Below, piece by piece: positions 28,730-38,161 of a stretch of 64,000 nucleotides of DNA. The stretch is from Pseudomonas fluorescens (GTDB lineage Bacteria; Pseudomonadota; Gammaproteobacteria; Pseudomonadales; Pseudomonadaceae): assembly GCF_040448305.1 (NCBI RefSeq), contig NZ_CP148752.1:4402001-4466000 (forward strand). Direction: 5' to 3'. The notes under the pieces were generated by a model. The model ran no database searches. It worked only from the letters and a program-made list of their open reading frames with translations, and was not told the origin of the DNA. The first letter of the stretch is position 1; each line of letters begins with the position of its first letter. The position numbers were made by a program, and so were the translations under genes.

Positions 28730-29746
28730 TCAAGCTCCAATGAGGGGCAAGGGTGCGCGCTCGGAAACCAGCTTCGCCTCACGCATCGCCTGCCAGAATG
28801 CAGCGGGAATTACCGCCGACAACGCGGCCACATCTTCGGCGATCCGATCCGGGCGACTGGAGCCCGGAATCACCGCCGCCACTGCCGGGTTCGCCAACGA
28901 AAATTGCAATGCAGCGGCTTTGACGTCGACACCATGGGCCGCCGCGATGCGTTTGATCTGCTCGACCTTGCTGATGATCGCCGGGCTGGCCTTCTGGTAC
29001 TCGAAGTGTGCGCCACCGGCCAGGATGCCCGAGCTGTACGGGCCGCCGACCACAATCTCGACGTTTTGCGCCAGGGCGGCGTCCATCAAACGTTGCAAGG
29101 CGCGGTCATGGTCGAGAAGAGTGTAGCGACCCGCCAGCAGAAAACCGTCCGGCTGCGCTTCGCTCAGATCGAGGGTCAGTTCGCACGGTTCGACCTTGTT
29201 CACGCCAAGCCCCCAGCCCTTGATCACGCCCTCTTCGCGCAAACGCGTCAGCACTTTGAAGGCACCGGTACGGGCCTGGTTGAAGTACTCCAGCCACTGA
29301 TCGCCGTAGAAATCCTGGGCGATATCGTGCACCCAGACGATGTCCAGGCGATCGGTTTGCAGGCGCTTGAGGCTGTCCTCGATCGAACGCATCGTTGCAT
29401 CGGCGCTGTAGTCGTTGACGATCCTGTTCGGCCGGCCGTGCTCGAACACCCCGCTCTTCTCGCCCAGGTCACGGGCGGCGGCGTCTTCGACTTCATCGAG
29501 GATCACCCGGCCGACCTTGCTGCTCAGTACATAGTCGTCACGGTTATAGCGCGACAGTGCGGTGCCAAGGCGAATCTCCGACAGACCCGAACCGTAGAAC
29601 GGCGCGGTATCGAAGTAGCGCACACCGGCATCCCAGGCGGCATGGACAGTCGCTTGCGCTTCTTCTTCCGGGATGGCGCGGAACATGTTGCCCAACGGCG
29701 CGGTACCGAAACCCAGCGCGCCGGGCAGTTTGTCTTTCAAGCTCAT
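28730..29746 (-). CDS. aldo/keto reductase
   Basis: The 338-residue TIM-barrel enzyme has catalytic residues visible as DTAPFYGSG (Asp, Tyr), LSSKVGR (Lys) and VWVHDI (His). NADPH-binding residues lie in PGSSRPDRI near the C-terminus. It resembles the D-threo-aldose/pyridoxal dehydrogenase branch. It is the first gene of the operon and divergent from the LysR gene at 29863, which is its probable regulator. Confidence 0.9.
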   Translation of the reverse strand: MSLKDKLPGALGFGTAPLGNMFRAIPEEEAQATVHAAWDAGVRYFDTAPFYGSGLSEIRLGTALSRYNRDDYVLSSKVGRVILDEVEDAAARDLGEKSGVFEHGRPNRIVNDYSADATMRSIEDSLKRLQTDRLDIVWVHDIAQDFYGDQWLEYFNQARTGAFKVLTRLREEGVIKGWGLGVNKVEPCELTLDLSEAQPDGFLLAGRYTLLDHDRALQRLMDAALAQNVEIVVGGPYSSGILAGGAHFEYQKASPAIISKVEQIKRIAAAHGVDVKAAALQFSLANPAVAAVIPGSSRPDRIAEDVAALSAVIPAAFWQAMREAKLVSERAPLPLIGA

Positions 29747-29862
29747 GGATGATTCCTCGTCAGTAGTCAGGGGTCAGTGATGACCGTTGAGCAGATGCTA
29801 GATTGCGAGGATCGGACCGTCCAAGACATAATGTGCAGCACTTGAGTCCCTACAGGTCTGAT

Positions 29863-30762
29863 ATGATCGACATCCGCCAATTGCGCTACTTCGTCGCCGT
29901 CGCCGAGGAAGAACACGTCGGGCGCGCCGCCGAACGCCTGCACATTTCCCAGTCACCCCTGAGCCGGCAGATCGCCCAGCTCGAAGAGCGCCTGGGCCTG
30001 ACCCTGTTCGAGCGCAGCCAGCAACGCATCCGCCTGACCCGCGACGGCCAGACCTTTCTCGCCGAAACCCGCGCCCTGTTGACCCACGCCAATCGACTGG
30101 AATCCCTTGGCAAGCGTCTGGGGCGTGGCGAAGAAGGCGGCCTGTGCATTGGCTACATCGAAAATGCCATGCACGCCGGCGTGCTGCCCAATGCCTTGCG
30201 CGTGTTGCGGGTCGACCGGCCGAACGTACACGTGGCGCTGTACAACCTCAGCTCGGCCGAACAACTCGAAGGCTTGCGCCAGCGAAGCCTGGATATTGCC
30301 CTGGTGAGCGAACCACCGACCGATGACGACCCGCACCTGCTGGGTTTTCAGGTGCTGGACGATCCGATGCTGCTGGCCCTGCCCGAGCACCATCCGCTGG
30401 CGCAGCAAACTGTGCTGACCCCGGCGGACCTCGCCGACCAGGAATGGATCGGCGTGCAGCACCGACAGAACGCCAGCTGCCACGACGACTTCGTCAGCGC
30501 CTGCATCCGCGCCGGCTTCACCCCGGATATCCGCATGCAAGCCACCGAACCCTTCACCGCACTGGGTCTGGTCGCGTCGGGGCTGGGCATCGCGATGATC
30601 CAGAAAGGTCTGAGCCGCAATGCCCCGCCGGGTGTGGTGCTGCGGGAAGTGCCGTGGATTTCCTTCACCACGCCATTGTGGGCGGCGTGGCACCGGATCA
30701 ACCTGCGGCCGCTGGTGGAGACGTTCAGGAAGGTGCTGACGGAGCCTGAATCCACCACATAA
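29863..30762 (+). CDS. LysR-family transcriptional regulator
   Basis: This 299-residue regulator has an N-terminal winged HTH (RQLRYFVAVAEEEHVGRAAE to SQSPLSRQIAQLEERLG) and a two-lobed effector domain from about residue 90. It is divergent from the reductase operon across 116 bp, the usual LysR control layout. The ATG at 29863 fits the family start MIDIRQLRYF. Confidence 0.92.
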   Translation: MIDIRQLRYFVAVAEEEHVGRAAERLHISQSPLSRQIAQLEERLGLTLFERSQQRIRLTRDGQTFLAETRALLTHANRLESLGKRLGRGEEGGLCIGYIENAMHAGVLPNALRVLRVDRPNVHVALYNLSSAEQLEGLRQRSLDIALVSEPPTDDDPHLLGFQVLDDPMLLALPEHHPLAQQTVLTPADLADQEWIGVQHRQNASCHDDFVSACIRAGFTPDIRMQATEPFTALGLVASGLGIAMIQKGLSRNAPPGVVLREVPWISFTTPLWAAWHRINLRPLVETFRKVLTEPESTT

Positions 30763-30763
30763 C

Positions 30764-31123
30764 ACTGTGGGAGTGAGCCTGCTCGCGATGGCGGCAGCAC
30801 ATTCAGCTCTATGTGACTGTCAGACCGCCATCGCGAGCAAGCTCGCTCCCACAGTTGATGGGGGTCGTACGCAGCATTTGTGCTCGCTGAAAATCCAGTG
30901 TGGGAGCGAGCTTGCTCGCGAAAGCGGCGCGTCAGGTAACGTTGATGTCGACTGACACTCCCTCTTCGCGAGCAAGCCCGCTCCCACAGTTGATGGGGGG
31001 CGTACGCAGCATTTGTGCCCGCTGAAAATCCAGTGTGGGAGCGAGCCTGCTCGCGATGGCGGCGGCACATTCAACATTTATGTAGCTGACACACCGCTAT
31101 CGCGAGCCTGCTCGCTCCTACAG
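30764..31123. repeat. tandem REPIN array with 135-bp unit
   Basis: Six REP sequences in three opposed pairs fill the 409-bp gap between two lysR genes. The spacer beginning GTTGATGGGGG (30854 and 30989) and its following CGTACGCAGCATTTGTGC recur with a period of 135 bp, so the last two pairs arose by tandem duplication. It has no coding capacity. Confidence 0.9.
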
Positions 31124-31171
31124 GGTTTGGTGCTTTACTGAAAAGACCCCAATCCCCAGCGAGCCTCCACC

Positions 31172-32092
31172 ATGAACCGCAACGACCTGCGCCGCGTGGA
31201 CATGAACCTGCTGGTGATTTTCGAAACCCTGATGTTCGAGAAGAACCTGACCCGGGCCGGGGAAAAGCTGTTCCTCGGCCAGCCCGCTGTCAGCGCGTCG
31301 CTGGCAAAGTTGCGCGATCTGTTCGACGACCCGTTGCTGGTGCGCAACGGACGAACCCTGGAGCCGACCCTGCGGGCATTGCAGATTCTCAAGGAATTGC
31401 AGCCGGCGATGGACACCATTTCCGGGGCCGTCAGCCGAGCCAAGGATTTCGATCCCTCCACCAGCCGCGAGGTGTTTCGTATCGGTCTGTCCGACGACGC
31501 CGAGTTCGGGCTGTTTCCGCCGTTGCTCAAGCAGATTCGTGAAGAAGCGCAGAACGTTGTGGTGGTGGTGCGCCGGGTGAATTTCCTGCTGATGTCGTCG
31601 ATGCTGGCCAGCGGCGAGATTTCCGTCGGCATCAGCTACACCACGGAATTGCCGGCCAATGCCAAGCGCAAGAAATTGCGCGATTTGAGCGTGAAGATCC
31701 TGCGCGGCGACGATCGTCCGGGGCCGTTGACCCTGGACGAGTTCTGCGAACGACCCCACGCGCTGGTGTCGTTTTCCGGGGATCTGAGCGGCGCCATCGA
31801 CAATGACCTGGCCCGAATCGGCCGCTCGCGCCGGGTGGTGCTGGCGGTGCCACAGTTCGCGGGGTTGCGGGCCTTGCTGGCGGGTACTGACATGCTCGCC
31901 ACCGTGCCGGATTACGCGGCCAGTGCGTTGATCGAAGGCAGCAGCCAGCTACGGGCGGACGATGCACCGTTTGATATCAACCTGTCCGAACTGTCGATGG
32001 TCTGGAACGGGGTCAACGATAACGATCCGGCAGAACGCTGGTTGCGCTCGAAAATTGTACAGCACATGGCGGCGCCACTATCGGGGCATTGA
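31172..32092 (+). CDS. LysR-family transcriptional regulator
   Basis: The 306-residue regulator has an HTH at about residues 10-65 (DMNLLVIFETLMFEKNLTRA, GQPAVSASLAKLR), typical of the NodD/PcpR-like branch, and a periplasmic-binding-protein-like effector domain. The likely target is not adjacent. The last 80 bp are overlapped on the opposite strand by the DinB gene. Confidence 0.9.
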   Translation: MNRNDLRRVDMNLLVIFETLMFEKNLTRAGEKLFLGQPAVSASLAKLRDLFDDPLLVRNGRTLEPTLRALQILKELQPAMDTISGAVSRAKDFDPSTSREVFRIGLSDDAEFGLFPPLLKQIREEAQNVVVVVRRVNFLLMSSMLASGEISVGISYTTELPANAKRKKLRDLSVKILRGDDRPGPLTLDEFCERPHALVSFSGDLSGAIDNDLARIGRSRRVVLAVPQFAGLRALLAGTDMLATVPDYAASALIEGSSQLRADDAPFDINLSELSMVWNGVNDNDPAERWLRSKIVQHMAAPLSGH

Positions 32093-32609
32093 GCGACTGC
32101 AGGACCACCGGCTCGGACTCGCGCAAATACACCGGCATGTCGGTCACCGGTGGCATGGCCGGAATCTCGAAGTACATCTGCACCACCCAGCCACGGTGAT
32201 AGCTGGCGTGGTTGACCACGTGCATCAGCATCGCGCCGGCGCTCATGGTGCCGCTTTCGCCTGAGACAAAGGTGAATTCCAGGAGCTTGTCCAGGGACGC
32301 ATCGGTTTGCCGGGCGCTCCAGTCGCAGTACCAGCGATCGATGGCTTTTTGCGCCATGCGCAGTTCGGACAGGTCGGCATGTAGCAGGTCGTGTGAGGTC
32401 TTGAAGCCATGCCCCCGGCCTTCGAGGTGCGCCTGCCAGATGCAATCCACCACGTACACGTGATTGAGGGTGCCGATCATGTTTTTGAACACCGACACCC
32501 GTTCTTTTTTGACTTCGCCCGGAGGGAGCGCCGCGAGGCTGTCAAAGAGGCGCTGATTGGCCCAGCGTTTGTAATCGGCCAGCAGGCAGGCAGTGCGTAC
32601 GGTGATCAT
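32013..32609 (-). CDS. DinB-family protein
   Basis: This is a 198-residue four-helix-bundle protein of the DinB/YfiT superfamily. The three metal-ligand His are suggested by GTLNHVYVVD and the HVVNHASYHRGWV segment. Members are often thiol-dependent transferases or of unknown function. The ATG at 32609 has GGAG upstream. Its 3' end overlaps the convergent LysR gene by 80 bp. It is preceded by a truncated oxidoreductase relic. Confidence 0.82.
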   Translation of the reverse strand: MITVRTACLLADYKRWANQRLFDSLAALPPGEVKKERVSVFKNMIGTLNHVYVVDCIWQAHLEGRGHGFKTSHDLLHADLSELRMAQKAIDRWYCDWSARQTDASLDKLLEFTFVSGESGTMSAGAMLMHVVNHASYHRGWVVQMYFEIPAMPPVTDMPVYLRESEPVVLQSLNAPIVAPPCAVQFSSATSVLPDRYR

Positions 32610-32681
32610 CAGAGTTCTCCGATGGCAGTAAGCGCACCCCCTAGCATAGACCCGATGCCCACAATGCAGCGCGAGCACTGA

Positions 32682-32858
32682 TCATCGGTCATTCAGGCGT
32701 TTCACCACGCGCTCGGCGAGCGCCAGGCAACCGGTCAGCACCGGTGATTCGATGCCGAACAGGTTCACCAGCCCCGCCATGCCATGTATGGACTGATCGG
32801 CGTTGTCGGCAATAAAGCGAAAACGCTCCACGGAACTCTTGGTGATCGCCGCGCATCC
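32682..32858 (-). pseudogene. 3' relic of an FAD-dependent oxidoreductase
   Basis: The last 55 or so codons of a flavoprotein of the LhgO/glycine-oxidase-like type remain. The frame reads SVERFRFIADNADQ, then the typical C-terminal block GLVNLFGIESPVLTG, ending at TGA (32682-32684). There is no start and no upstream domain; the sequence before 32858 is unrelated. It is a deletion remnant rather than a small gene. Confidence 0.6.
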
Positions 32859-32908
32859 TAAACTATGTGGTACTTACCTTATGCTTCATGCTGTCGGAGG
32901 ACACCGTC

Positions 32909-33229
32909 ATGCGCCGGATGTTTATCATTTCTTCCCTGGTACTTTGTTTACCTTTCGGCTCGGCTCTGGCCGATGTGGATGCGGGTGACGTCGCCACTTC
33001 CGCCGGGGTTTCCGCCTCGCTGTACTCGACGTTCAAAGACGACAAACTCATGATTCCCGCCCGGGATGACGCCTCCAGCTTCGTTGCCAGTGACGGTGCG
33101 ATTCGTGGTGCTTACCTGGAGGCGGTATTGAAAAAAGTCCGTCAGGACAATCCCGCCCTCAACAACGCAAGCGACGAAGACCTGGCCCGCGCCATTCTCG
33201 TCCAGGAAGGCGTTGCCACCGATCACTGA
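32909..33229 (+). CDS. DUF2388 family exported protein
   Basis: This 106-residue protein has a signal peptide (cleavage near GSALA). It carries the DUF2388 pattern: SASLYSTFKDDKLMIPARDD, then SDGAIRGAYLEAV and a C-terminal acidic helix. It is Pseudomonas-restricted as far as I know, with no established function. GGAGG precedes the ATG at 32909. Confidence 0.85.
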   Translation: MRRMFIISSLVLCLPFGSALADVDAGDVATSAGVSASLYSTFKDDKLMIPARDDASSFVASDGAIRGAYLEAVLKKVRQDNPALNNASDEDLARAILVQEGVATDH

Positions 33230-33282
33230 AGATCGTCATCGCCAGCGGTGGGGCTTGTGACACCGGGATAGCGTTTCCAGCC

Positions 33283-34215
33283 CTACCTGGCGTGCGCGCC
33301 AGTGGACAAGCGTGCCCACCCGGCCACGAGTTGCGCGTTGATACTCACCCCACCGCATACCACGATCACCACGTCATGGACGTCGGCAATCGCCGGGTGA
33401 TCCAGGTAGGCAAGCGCCAAAGAAACGCCGCACGCCGGCTCGACCAACTGCCGTAAATCATTGGCGTAACGCACCACGCCCATGATCGCCTCATCATCAC
33501 TGAGCACCACACACTCATGGGGGAAATCGCCGATGTGCATGACCGGCCAGGCGGCCACTTGCGCGGCGCCCAGGGACGTGGCGACCGTGTCGATTTTCGC
33601 CAGTTTGACCGGATGCCCGACCGCCACCGCCGCGGCGAACGACGCCGCGCCTTCGGTTTCGCAGGCAATGATTCGGCAATCAGTGCGCCGATGACGGATC
33701 AGCCCGGTGAGCAACCCTGCCAGCAAGCCACCGCCGCCAACCGAGGTCACCAGCGCATCGACTTGCGGGCAGTCTTCAAGGATTTCATCGACCATTGTGC
33801 TGTGCCCTTCCCACAACAGCGGGTGGTCGAAGGCCGGCACGAATTCGCTGTGTGGGTCCTGGGCGAGTTCCATTGCCCGTTGATTGGCTTCGTCCCAGAC
33901 CTTACCGTGCACGATCACTTCGGCGCCGGTCTTGCTGATCCGCGCCCGGGTGCTTTGCGGGGTCGTATGCGGCACCACGATGCATGCCTTGAGCCCCAGG
34001 CGGGCAGCGGCCATGGCCGTGGCCAGCCCCGCGTTCCCGGCGGAGGGACAGACCACTTCGCGCTTGCCCTGCTCCGCCGCCCGGCTGCACAGCAACCCCA
34101 TGCCGCGTAACTTGAACGAGCCGCTGGGTTGCAGGTTTTCCAGTTTCAGCCAGATACGGCGGGTTGGGGTCGAGAGGCCAGGGTGCAGGATCAAAGGCGT
34201 GCGGATGTGAAGCAT
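33283..34215 (-). CDS. PLP-dependent serine/threonine dehydratase-like enzyme
   Basis: This 310-residue fold-type II PLP enzyme has the Schiff-base Lys in SGSFKLRG, the Asn loop PSAGNAGLA and the phosphate-binding glycine loop SVGGGGLLAG. It resembles L-serine/L-threonine ammonia-lyases that yield pyruvate or 2-oxobutyrate. There is no regulatory ACT domain. The ATG at 34215 has CAGGAG upstream. It is monocistronic. Confidence 0.85.
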   Translation of the reverse strand: MLHIRTPLILHPGLSTPTRRIWLKLENLQPSGSFKLRGMGLLCSRAAEQGKREVVCPSAGNAGLATAMAAARLGLKACIVVPHTTPQSTRARISKTGAEVIVHGKVWDEANQRAMELAQDPHSEFVPAFDHPLLWEGHSTMVDEILEDCPQVDALVTSVGGGGLLAGLLTGLIRHRRTDCRIIACETEGAASFAAAVAVGHPVKLAKIDTVATSLGAAQVAAWPVMHIGDFPHECVVLSDDEAIMGVVRYANDLRQLVEPACGVSLALAYLDHPAIADVHDVVIVVCGGVSINAQLVAGWARLSTGAHAR

Positions 34216-34318
34216 ATAGGCTCCTGTTTCACGCCACAGGCTCGTCGAACGCGTCAACGAGCCAGCGGTGAACGGTCCTCTCATGCAAGTTTAGTTCACC
34301 CGGCCTCGGGGTGACCTC

Positions 34319-35110
34319 TCAGCGATAACGCGGCGCCGCCACGCAATTGCCAAACAACCCGGACAGCGTCTTGCGCTGGGCTTCGTAACGGTCCCACTGG
34401 CTGCCATCGTGCAGCCCCGGAATGGTCACCACTTCGCCGGCCGCCAGGCCAGCGAGCGCGGCATCGACCATGTCTTCGGCGGACATCACGATTTCCTTCG
34501 GCAGGTTTTCCACCGGGTTGCCGGCCTCGCTCCAGAAATCGGTGGCGGTCGCCCCCGGCAACACCGCCTGGATGCGTATGCCCTTGTCCGCCAGTTCATG
34601 CTGCATCGACTGGCTCAGGCTCAAGACGAACGCCTTGGTCCCGCCGTACACGCCGTTGAGGATTTCCGGGGCGATGGCGACGATGGACGCGATGTTGATC
34701 ACGGTGCCGGTGCCCCGGGCGACAAAGCCCGGTACGACGGCATAGGCCAGGCGCATCAACGCCGTCACGTTGAGGTCGATCATCGCTTCCATGTCGTCCA
34801 CGGGACTTGCCAGCAGCGGCATGACGCCACCGACCCCGGCGTTGTTGACCAACAGGGTGATGCTGGCGTCGCTGCGCAGGATCTGTTCGACCCGCAGCGA
34901 ATCCGCCTTGTTCGTCAGATCGGCGGCCACCACCTCCACGGTGCGCCCGGTTTCGTCGCTCAAATGACTGGCCAGGGCATTGAGCTTGCCCTGGCTGCGG
35001 GCCACCAGAATCAGGTCGTAACCCTGCCGGGCCAGGCGGTCGGCATACACCGCGCCAATGCCCGAAGAAGCGCCGGTGATCAGTGCAGTGCCTTTGGATG
35101 AAAGCGCCAT
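34319..35110 (-). CDS. SDR-family oxidoreductase (YqjQ/DltE-like)
   Basis: The 263-residue short-chain dehydrogenase shows GASSGIG (residues 13-19), NNAGVGG, the catalytic Ser in NIASIVA and YGGTK as YxxxK. It is divergent from a GlxA-type regulator across 124 bp, which suggests that regulator controls it. The substrate is unknown. Confidence 0.9.
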   Translation of the reverse strand: MALSSKGTALITGASSGIGAVYADRLARQGYDLILVARSQGKLNALASHLSDETGRTVEVVAADLTNKADSLRVEQILRSDASITLLVNNAGVGGVMPLLASPVDDMEAMIDLNVTALMRLAYAVVPGFVARGTGTVINIASIVAIAPEILNGVYGGTKAFVLSLSQSMQHELADKGIRIQAVLPGATATDFWSEAGNPVENLPKEIVMSAEDMVDAALAGLAAGEVVTIPGLHDGSQWDRYEAQRKTLSGLFGNCVAAPRYR

Positions 35111-35234
35111 GGTGCAATTCCTCTACGGTGAGGCGAGAGATTCGCCGGGTGCTGACCGTTATAAAGGGACTTACGAATGTCTCAAATGACGTTTAAAGTA
35201 CGTTTTTCGGACATAACCGTTTGAGGACAGGCCC

Positions 35235-36179
35235 ATGATCAGAGTCGCATTCGTGGTTTTCGAGGGTTTCCAGTCCATGGCACTGGCCGCCATGCCGGTA
35301 TTCGAATACGCCAATTTCAGTGCCGCAGAGACCCTGTATGACGTCCGCGTGCTGTCCGAAAACGGTCACAACCTGCGGGCCTCCGGTGGCTTGAGCGTCG
35401 GCACCGAGGCATTCGACGGGCGCGTGTTCGACACGGTGATCGTGGTCGGTGGCGACTCCATCGTCGAACAGGCGCCCGAGGCCGTGCTGGATTACCTGCG
35501 GGCCAGCATCAACACTGCACGCCGTACGGCGTCGATCTGCTCCGGGGCGTTCGTCATGGCCCAGGCCGGTTTGCTCGACGGACGGCGGGCCACCACCCAC
35601 TGGGCCTACGCCCGGGAACTGCAGGCGCGGTTTCCGGCGATCAAGGTCGAGGCCGATCGCATCTACGTGATCGATGGCTCGATCTGGACCTCCGCCGGCA
35701 TGACGGCGGGTATCGACCTGGCACTGGCCATGGTGGAAAAGGACCACGGCGCCGAGCTGGCCCGGGCCGTGGCGCAAAAACTGGTGATGTACCACCGCCG
35801 CGCGGGCGGCCAGTCGCAGCACTCGGCGCTGCTGGAGCTGGATCCGAAATCCGATCGTATTCAAACCGTGCTCGGCTACGCCCGGGAACACCTGGCCCAG
35901 CCCCTTTCGGTAGAGCAACTGGCACAAGTGGCCAACCTCAGCCCCCGGCAATTCAGCCGGGCGTTTCGCGCCGAAACCGGTCAATCACCGGCCAAGGCCA
36001 TCGAAAACCTGCGCCTGGAAGCGGCGCGACAGATGCTCGAACGCGGACGCCTGACCCTCGACCAGATCGCCCTGGAAACCGGGTTCACTGACCACCGACG
36101 CATGCGCGAAACCTTCCTGCGGGTGTTCGGGCAACCGCCACAGGTGATTCGGCGCAATGCGCGAGCAGAGGTGCCTTGA
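35235..36179 (+). CDS. GlxA-type AraC-family regulator with DJ-1/PfpI domain
   Basis: The 314-residue regulator has an N-terminal amidase-like DJ-1/PfpI domain (about residues 1-180). The nucleophile-elbow Cys is in SICSGAFVMAQAGLL, followed by GRRATTHW. The C-terminal AraC DNA-binding domain has two HTH motifs (LAQVANLSPRQFSRAF and QIALETGFTDHRRMRETF). Such proteins often control amine or carnitine catabolism. The adjacent divergent SDR gene is the likely target. Confidence 0.92.
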   Translation: MIRVAFVVFEGFQSMALAAMPVFEYANFSAAETLYDVRVLSENGHNLRASGGLSVGTEAFDGRVFDTVIVVGGDSIVEQAPEAVLDYLRASINTARRTASICSGAFVMAQAGLLDGRRATTHWAYARELQARFPAIKVEADRIYVIDGSIWTSAGMTAGIDLALAMVEKDHGAELARAVAQKLVMYHRRAGGQSQHSALLELDPKSDRIQTVLGYAREHLAQPLSVEQLAQVANLSPRQFSRAFRAETGQSPAKAIENLRLEAARQMLERGRLTLDQIALETGFTDHRRMRETFLRVFGQPPQVIRRNARAEVP

Positions 36180-36251
36180 TCGCGCCCTCGCCCGGCTTGG
36201 GAACCATCGGAATCTACACTGAACCTGACGGAGGTTACTTTTGGAGGCACC

Positions 36252-36911
36252 TTGAAAATTTCGGCCAAACTGGCGTTTTTCGCCGTCGTCGGCACCCTCG
36301 CCTACCTCGCCCTGGCGATCTGGGGACTGGGTGGTTTCGCGGCTTACTTCAGCCACGGTGCACTGGTCGTCATTGCCTTGGCCACCCTGATCATGGCCGT
36401 CGTATCACTGTTCACCGAAGTCAACCTGAGTTCGGGGGAACGCGAAGACCGGGCCAATCGCTGGGTCATTCCGGCCTTCGGCGTGATCGGTGTGCTGAGC
36501 GGCTTTCTGCCGGCCTATACCGACCGCATCGATTTCTGGACTTTTGGCGGTGAGGGCGTGCGCTGGCTCGGCGCACTGTTGTTCATCGTCGGCGGCGCAC
36601 TGCGGTTGTGGCCGGTGTTTGTGCTGGGCAAGCGCTTCAGCGGGCTGGTGGCGATTCAGCCGGGGCATCGACTGGTCACCGAGGGAATTTACCGCAACCT
36701 GCGCAACCCCAGTTATCTGGGGATGATGGTCATCGGCATGGGTTGGGCACTGGCTTTTCGTTCGGGTGTCGGGCTGATACTGGTGGCGCTGACGCTGATC
36801 CCGCTGATCGCGCGCATTCACGCGGAAGAAGCCTTGCTGAGGGCGCAGTTCGGCAGCGAATACGAGGCCTATTGCGCCCGCAGTTGGCGTCTGATCCCCG
36901 GGCTTTACTGA
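36252..36911 (+). CDS. isoprenylcysteine carboxyl methyltransferase-family membrane protein
   Basis: This 219-residue protein has five or six helices. The ICMT/PEMT signature lies at the C-terminal half: GHRLVTEGIYRNLRNPSYLG for SAM binding and EEALLRAQFGSEYEAYC near the end. It probably methylates a membrane lipid or small molecule; bacteria lack prenylated CaaX substrates. No ATG is available; the TTG at 36252 has a perfect GGAGG four bases upstream. Confidence 0.82.
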   Translation: MKISAKLAFFAVVGTLAYLALAIWGLGGFAAYFSHGALVVIALATLIMAVVSLFTEVNLSSGEREDRANRWVIPAFGVIGVLSGFLPAYTDRIDFWTFGGEGVRWLGALLFIVGGALRLWPVFVLGKRFSGLVAIQPGHRLVTEGIYRNLRNPSYLGMMVIGMGWALAFRSGVGLILVALTLIPLIARIHAEEALLRAQFGSEYEAYCARSWRLIPGLY

Positions 36912-36924
36912 ATGCAACCCTATC

Positions 36925-37030
36925 CCCTGTGGGAGCGAGCCTGCTCGCGAAAGCGGTCCATCATTCAACAAACATGTGGACTGAAAGGACGCTTTCGCGA
37001 GCAAGCGAACGTCGCCCGGCCCTTCCCACA
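36925..37030. repeat. REP pair, second copy degenerate
   Basis: An intact REP (36926-36956) faces a copy whose arm TTTCGCGAGCAAGC is followed by unrelated bases before CTTCCCACA. Confidence 0.7.
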
Positions 37031-37693
37031 TTAGACGGAGTGCAGACGCAGACCTGCGGCATCCACCAGAACCCGCACCGATTCATAACTTGCCAACGTC
37101 GCATGCGGCGTCTCAATAGGCTGCTCATGAGTCGCCGTGACAATCATCAAGTCCGCCCCCGCCGCCTCGGCCGCCAGAATTCCCACCGTGGCATCTTCAA
37201 AAACCAGGCACTGCCCAGGCTCGACACCCAGGCGCCGGGCTGCGAGGCGGTAACCCGCGGGGTCCGGTTTGCCGGCAGTCACATCCTCGGCGGTGATCAT
37301 GACGGCAGGCTCGGCAATCCCCGCCGCCACCATCCGCCGCAACGCCAGCTCCCGCGGGGCGGAAGTGACGATGGCCCACTGACTGGCTGGCAAAGACCGC
37401 AAGAATTTCGCCGCGCCAACCACTTCCAATACCCCGTCGACGTCGACGATTTCCGCTTCGGTAATCCACGCGGCTTCCGCCTCGGCATCCACCCCGGGCA
37501 AGCCCAGGCGCCTGATGGTGTCGATGGCGCGGGCACCGTGAATGGTCGGCAGGAAGCTGTCGACATCGACACCATGGCGCACGGCCCAGGTGGTCCAGAC
37601 CCGCTCGGCGGCGGCAATGGACGTCAGGACCGTACCGTCCATGTCGAACAGAAAGGCACGGTAAGTCGAGTTGAATACAGAGTGATCGGACAA
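37031..37693 (-). CDS. HAD-superfamily (subfamily IA) sugar-phosphatase-like hydrolase
   Basis: The 220-residue phosphatase has HAD motif I FDMDGTVLTS (nucleophile and acid Asp), motif II Thr in IVTSAPRE, motif III Lys in GKPDPAGY and motif IV VFEDATVGI. It resembles 2-deoxyglucose-6-phosphatase/glycerol-3-phosphatase relatives. The TTG at 37693 is the only suitable start, since the first ATG falls inside motif I; GAGG lies upstream. Confidence 0.88.
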   Translation of the reverse strand: MSDHSVFNSTYRAFLFDMDGTVLTSIAAAERVWTTWAVRHGVDVDSFLPTIHGARAIDTIRRLGLPGVDAEAEAAWITEAEIVDVDGVLEVVGAAKFLRSLPASQWAIVTSAPRELALRRMVAAGIAEPAVMITAEDVTAGKPDPAGYRLAARRLGVEPGQCLVFEDATVGILAAEAAGADLMIVTATHEQPIETPHATLASYESVRVLVDAAGLRLHSV

Positions 37694-37753
37694 GGAAAAG
37701 AACCTCGCAGGTGCCAGACGGATTTGCCCGGCAATGTAGCATCTGCGCGCAGC

Positions 37754-38161
37754 TCAGTTGAGTCGTTTGGATTTGAAGGTCTGGCCCACGCAATCGAGCA
37801 GCCCGCCAATCATCCAGGGTTTCTTGATGAACGAGACCGGGTGCCGCACACCTGCGCTTTCAGGGGTTTCGAAACCGGACATGATCATGATCGGCTTGTC
37901 TGGCCAGCGATCGCCGAACTGGTTGGCCAGGTCCGCGCCATTGAGCGTGCCGGGCATGGTGATGTCTGTCAGCAACATGCCCACCTCTGGTGCATGCTGT
38001 TCCAGATAGATCGCTGCTGCGTCCGCACTGATGTGCGGCTCGACGACAAAACCCTCCTCCTGAAGAATCTCACAGAGAAACTCCAGGATCAGCGGGTCAT
38101 CCTCAACCACCAGAATCAACCCGCCAGGAAGATCTCCATCCGCCGTCGGTACTCGACTCAT
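37754..38161 (-). CDS. stand-alone response regulator receiver
   Basis: The 135-residue CheY-like receiver domain has no output domain. VVEDDP forms the acidic pocket, Asp in LLTDITMPG is the phosphoacceptor and FIKKPW supplies the conserved Lys. Such single-domain receivers act in phosphorelays or by binding a partner. The ATG at 38161 has GGGAG upstream. No kinase is adjacent. Confidence 0.88.
   Translation of the reverse strand: MSRVPTADGDLPGGLILVVEDDPLILEFLCEILQEEGFVVEPHISADAAAIYLEQHAPEVGMLLTDITMPGTLNGADLANQFGDRWPDKPIMIMSGFETPESAGVRHPVSFIKKPWMIGGLLDCVGQTFKSKRLN

Noticed and set aside
30764..31123. Regularly spaced repeats resembling a CRISPR array
   Set aside because: The repeats alternate in orientation and are REP sequences; spacers are themselves repeated and no cas genes are nearby.
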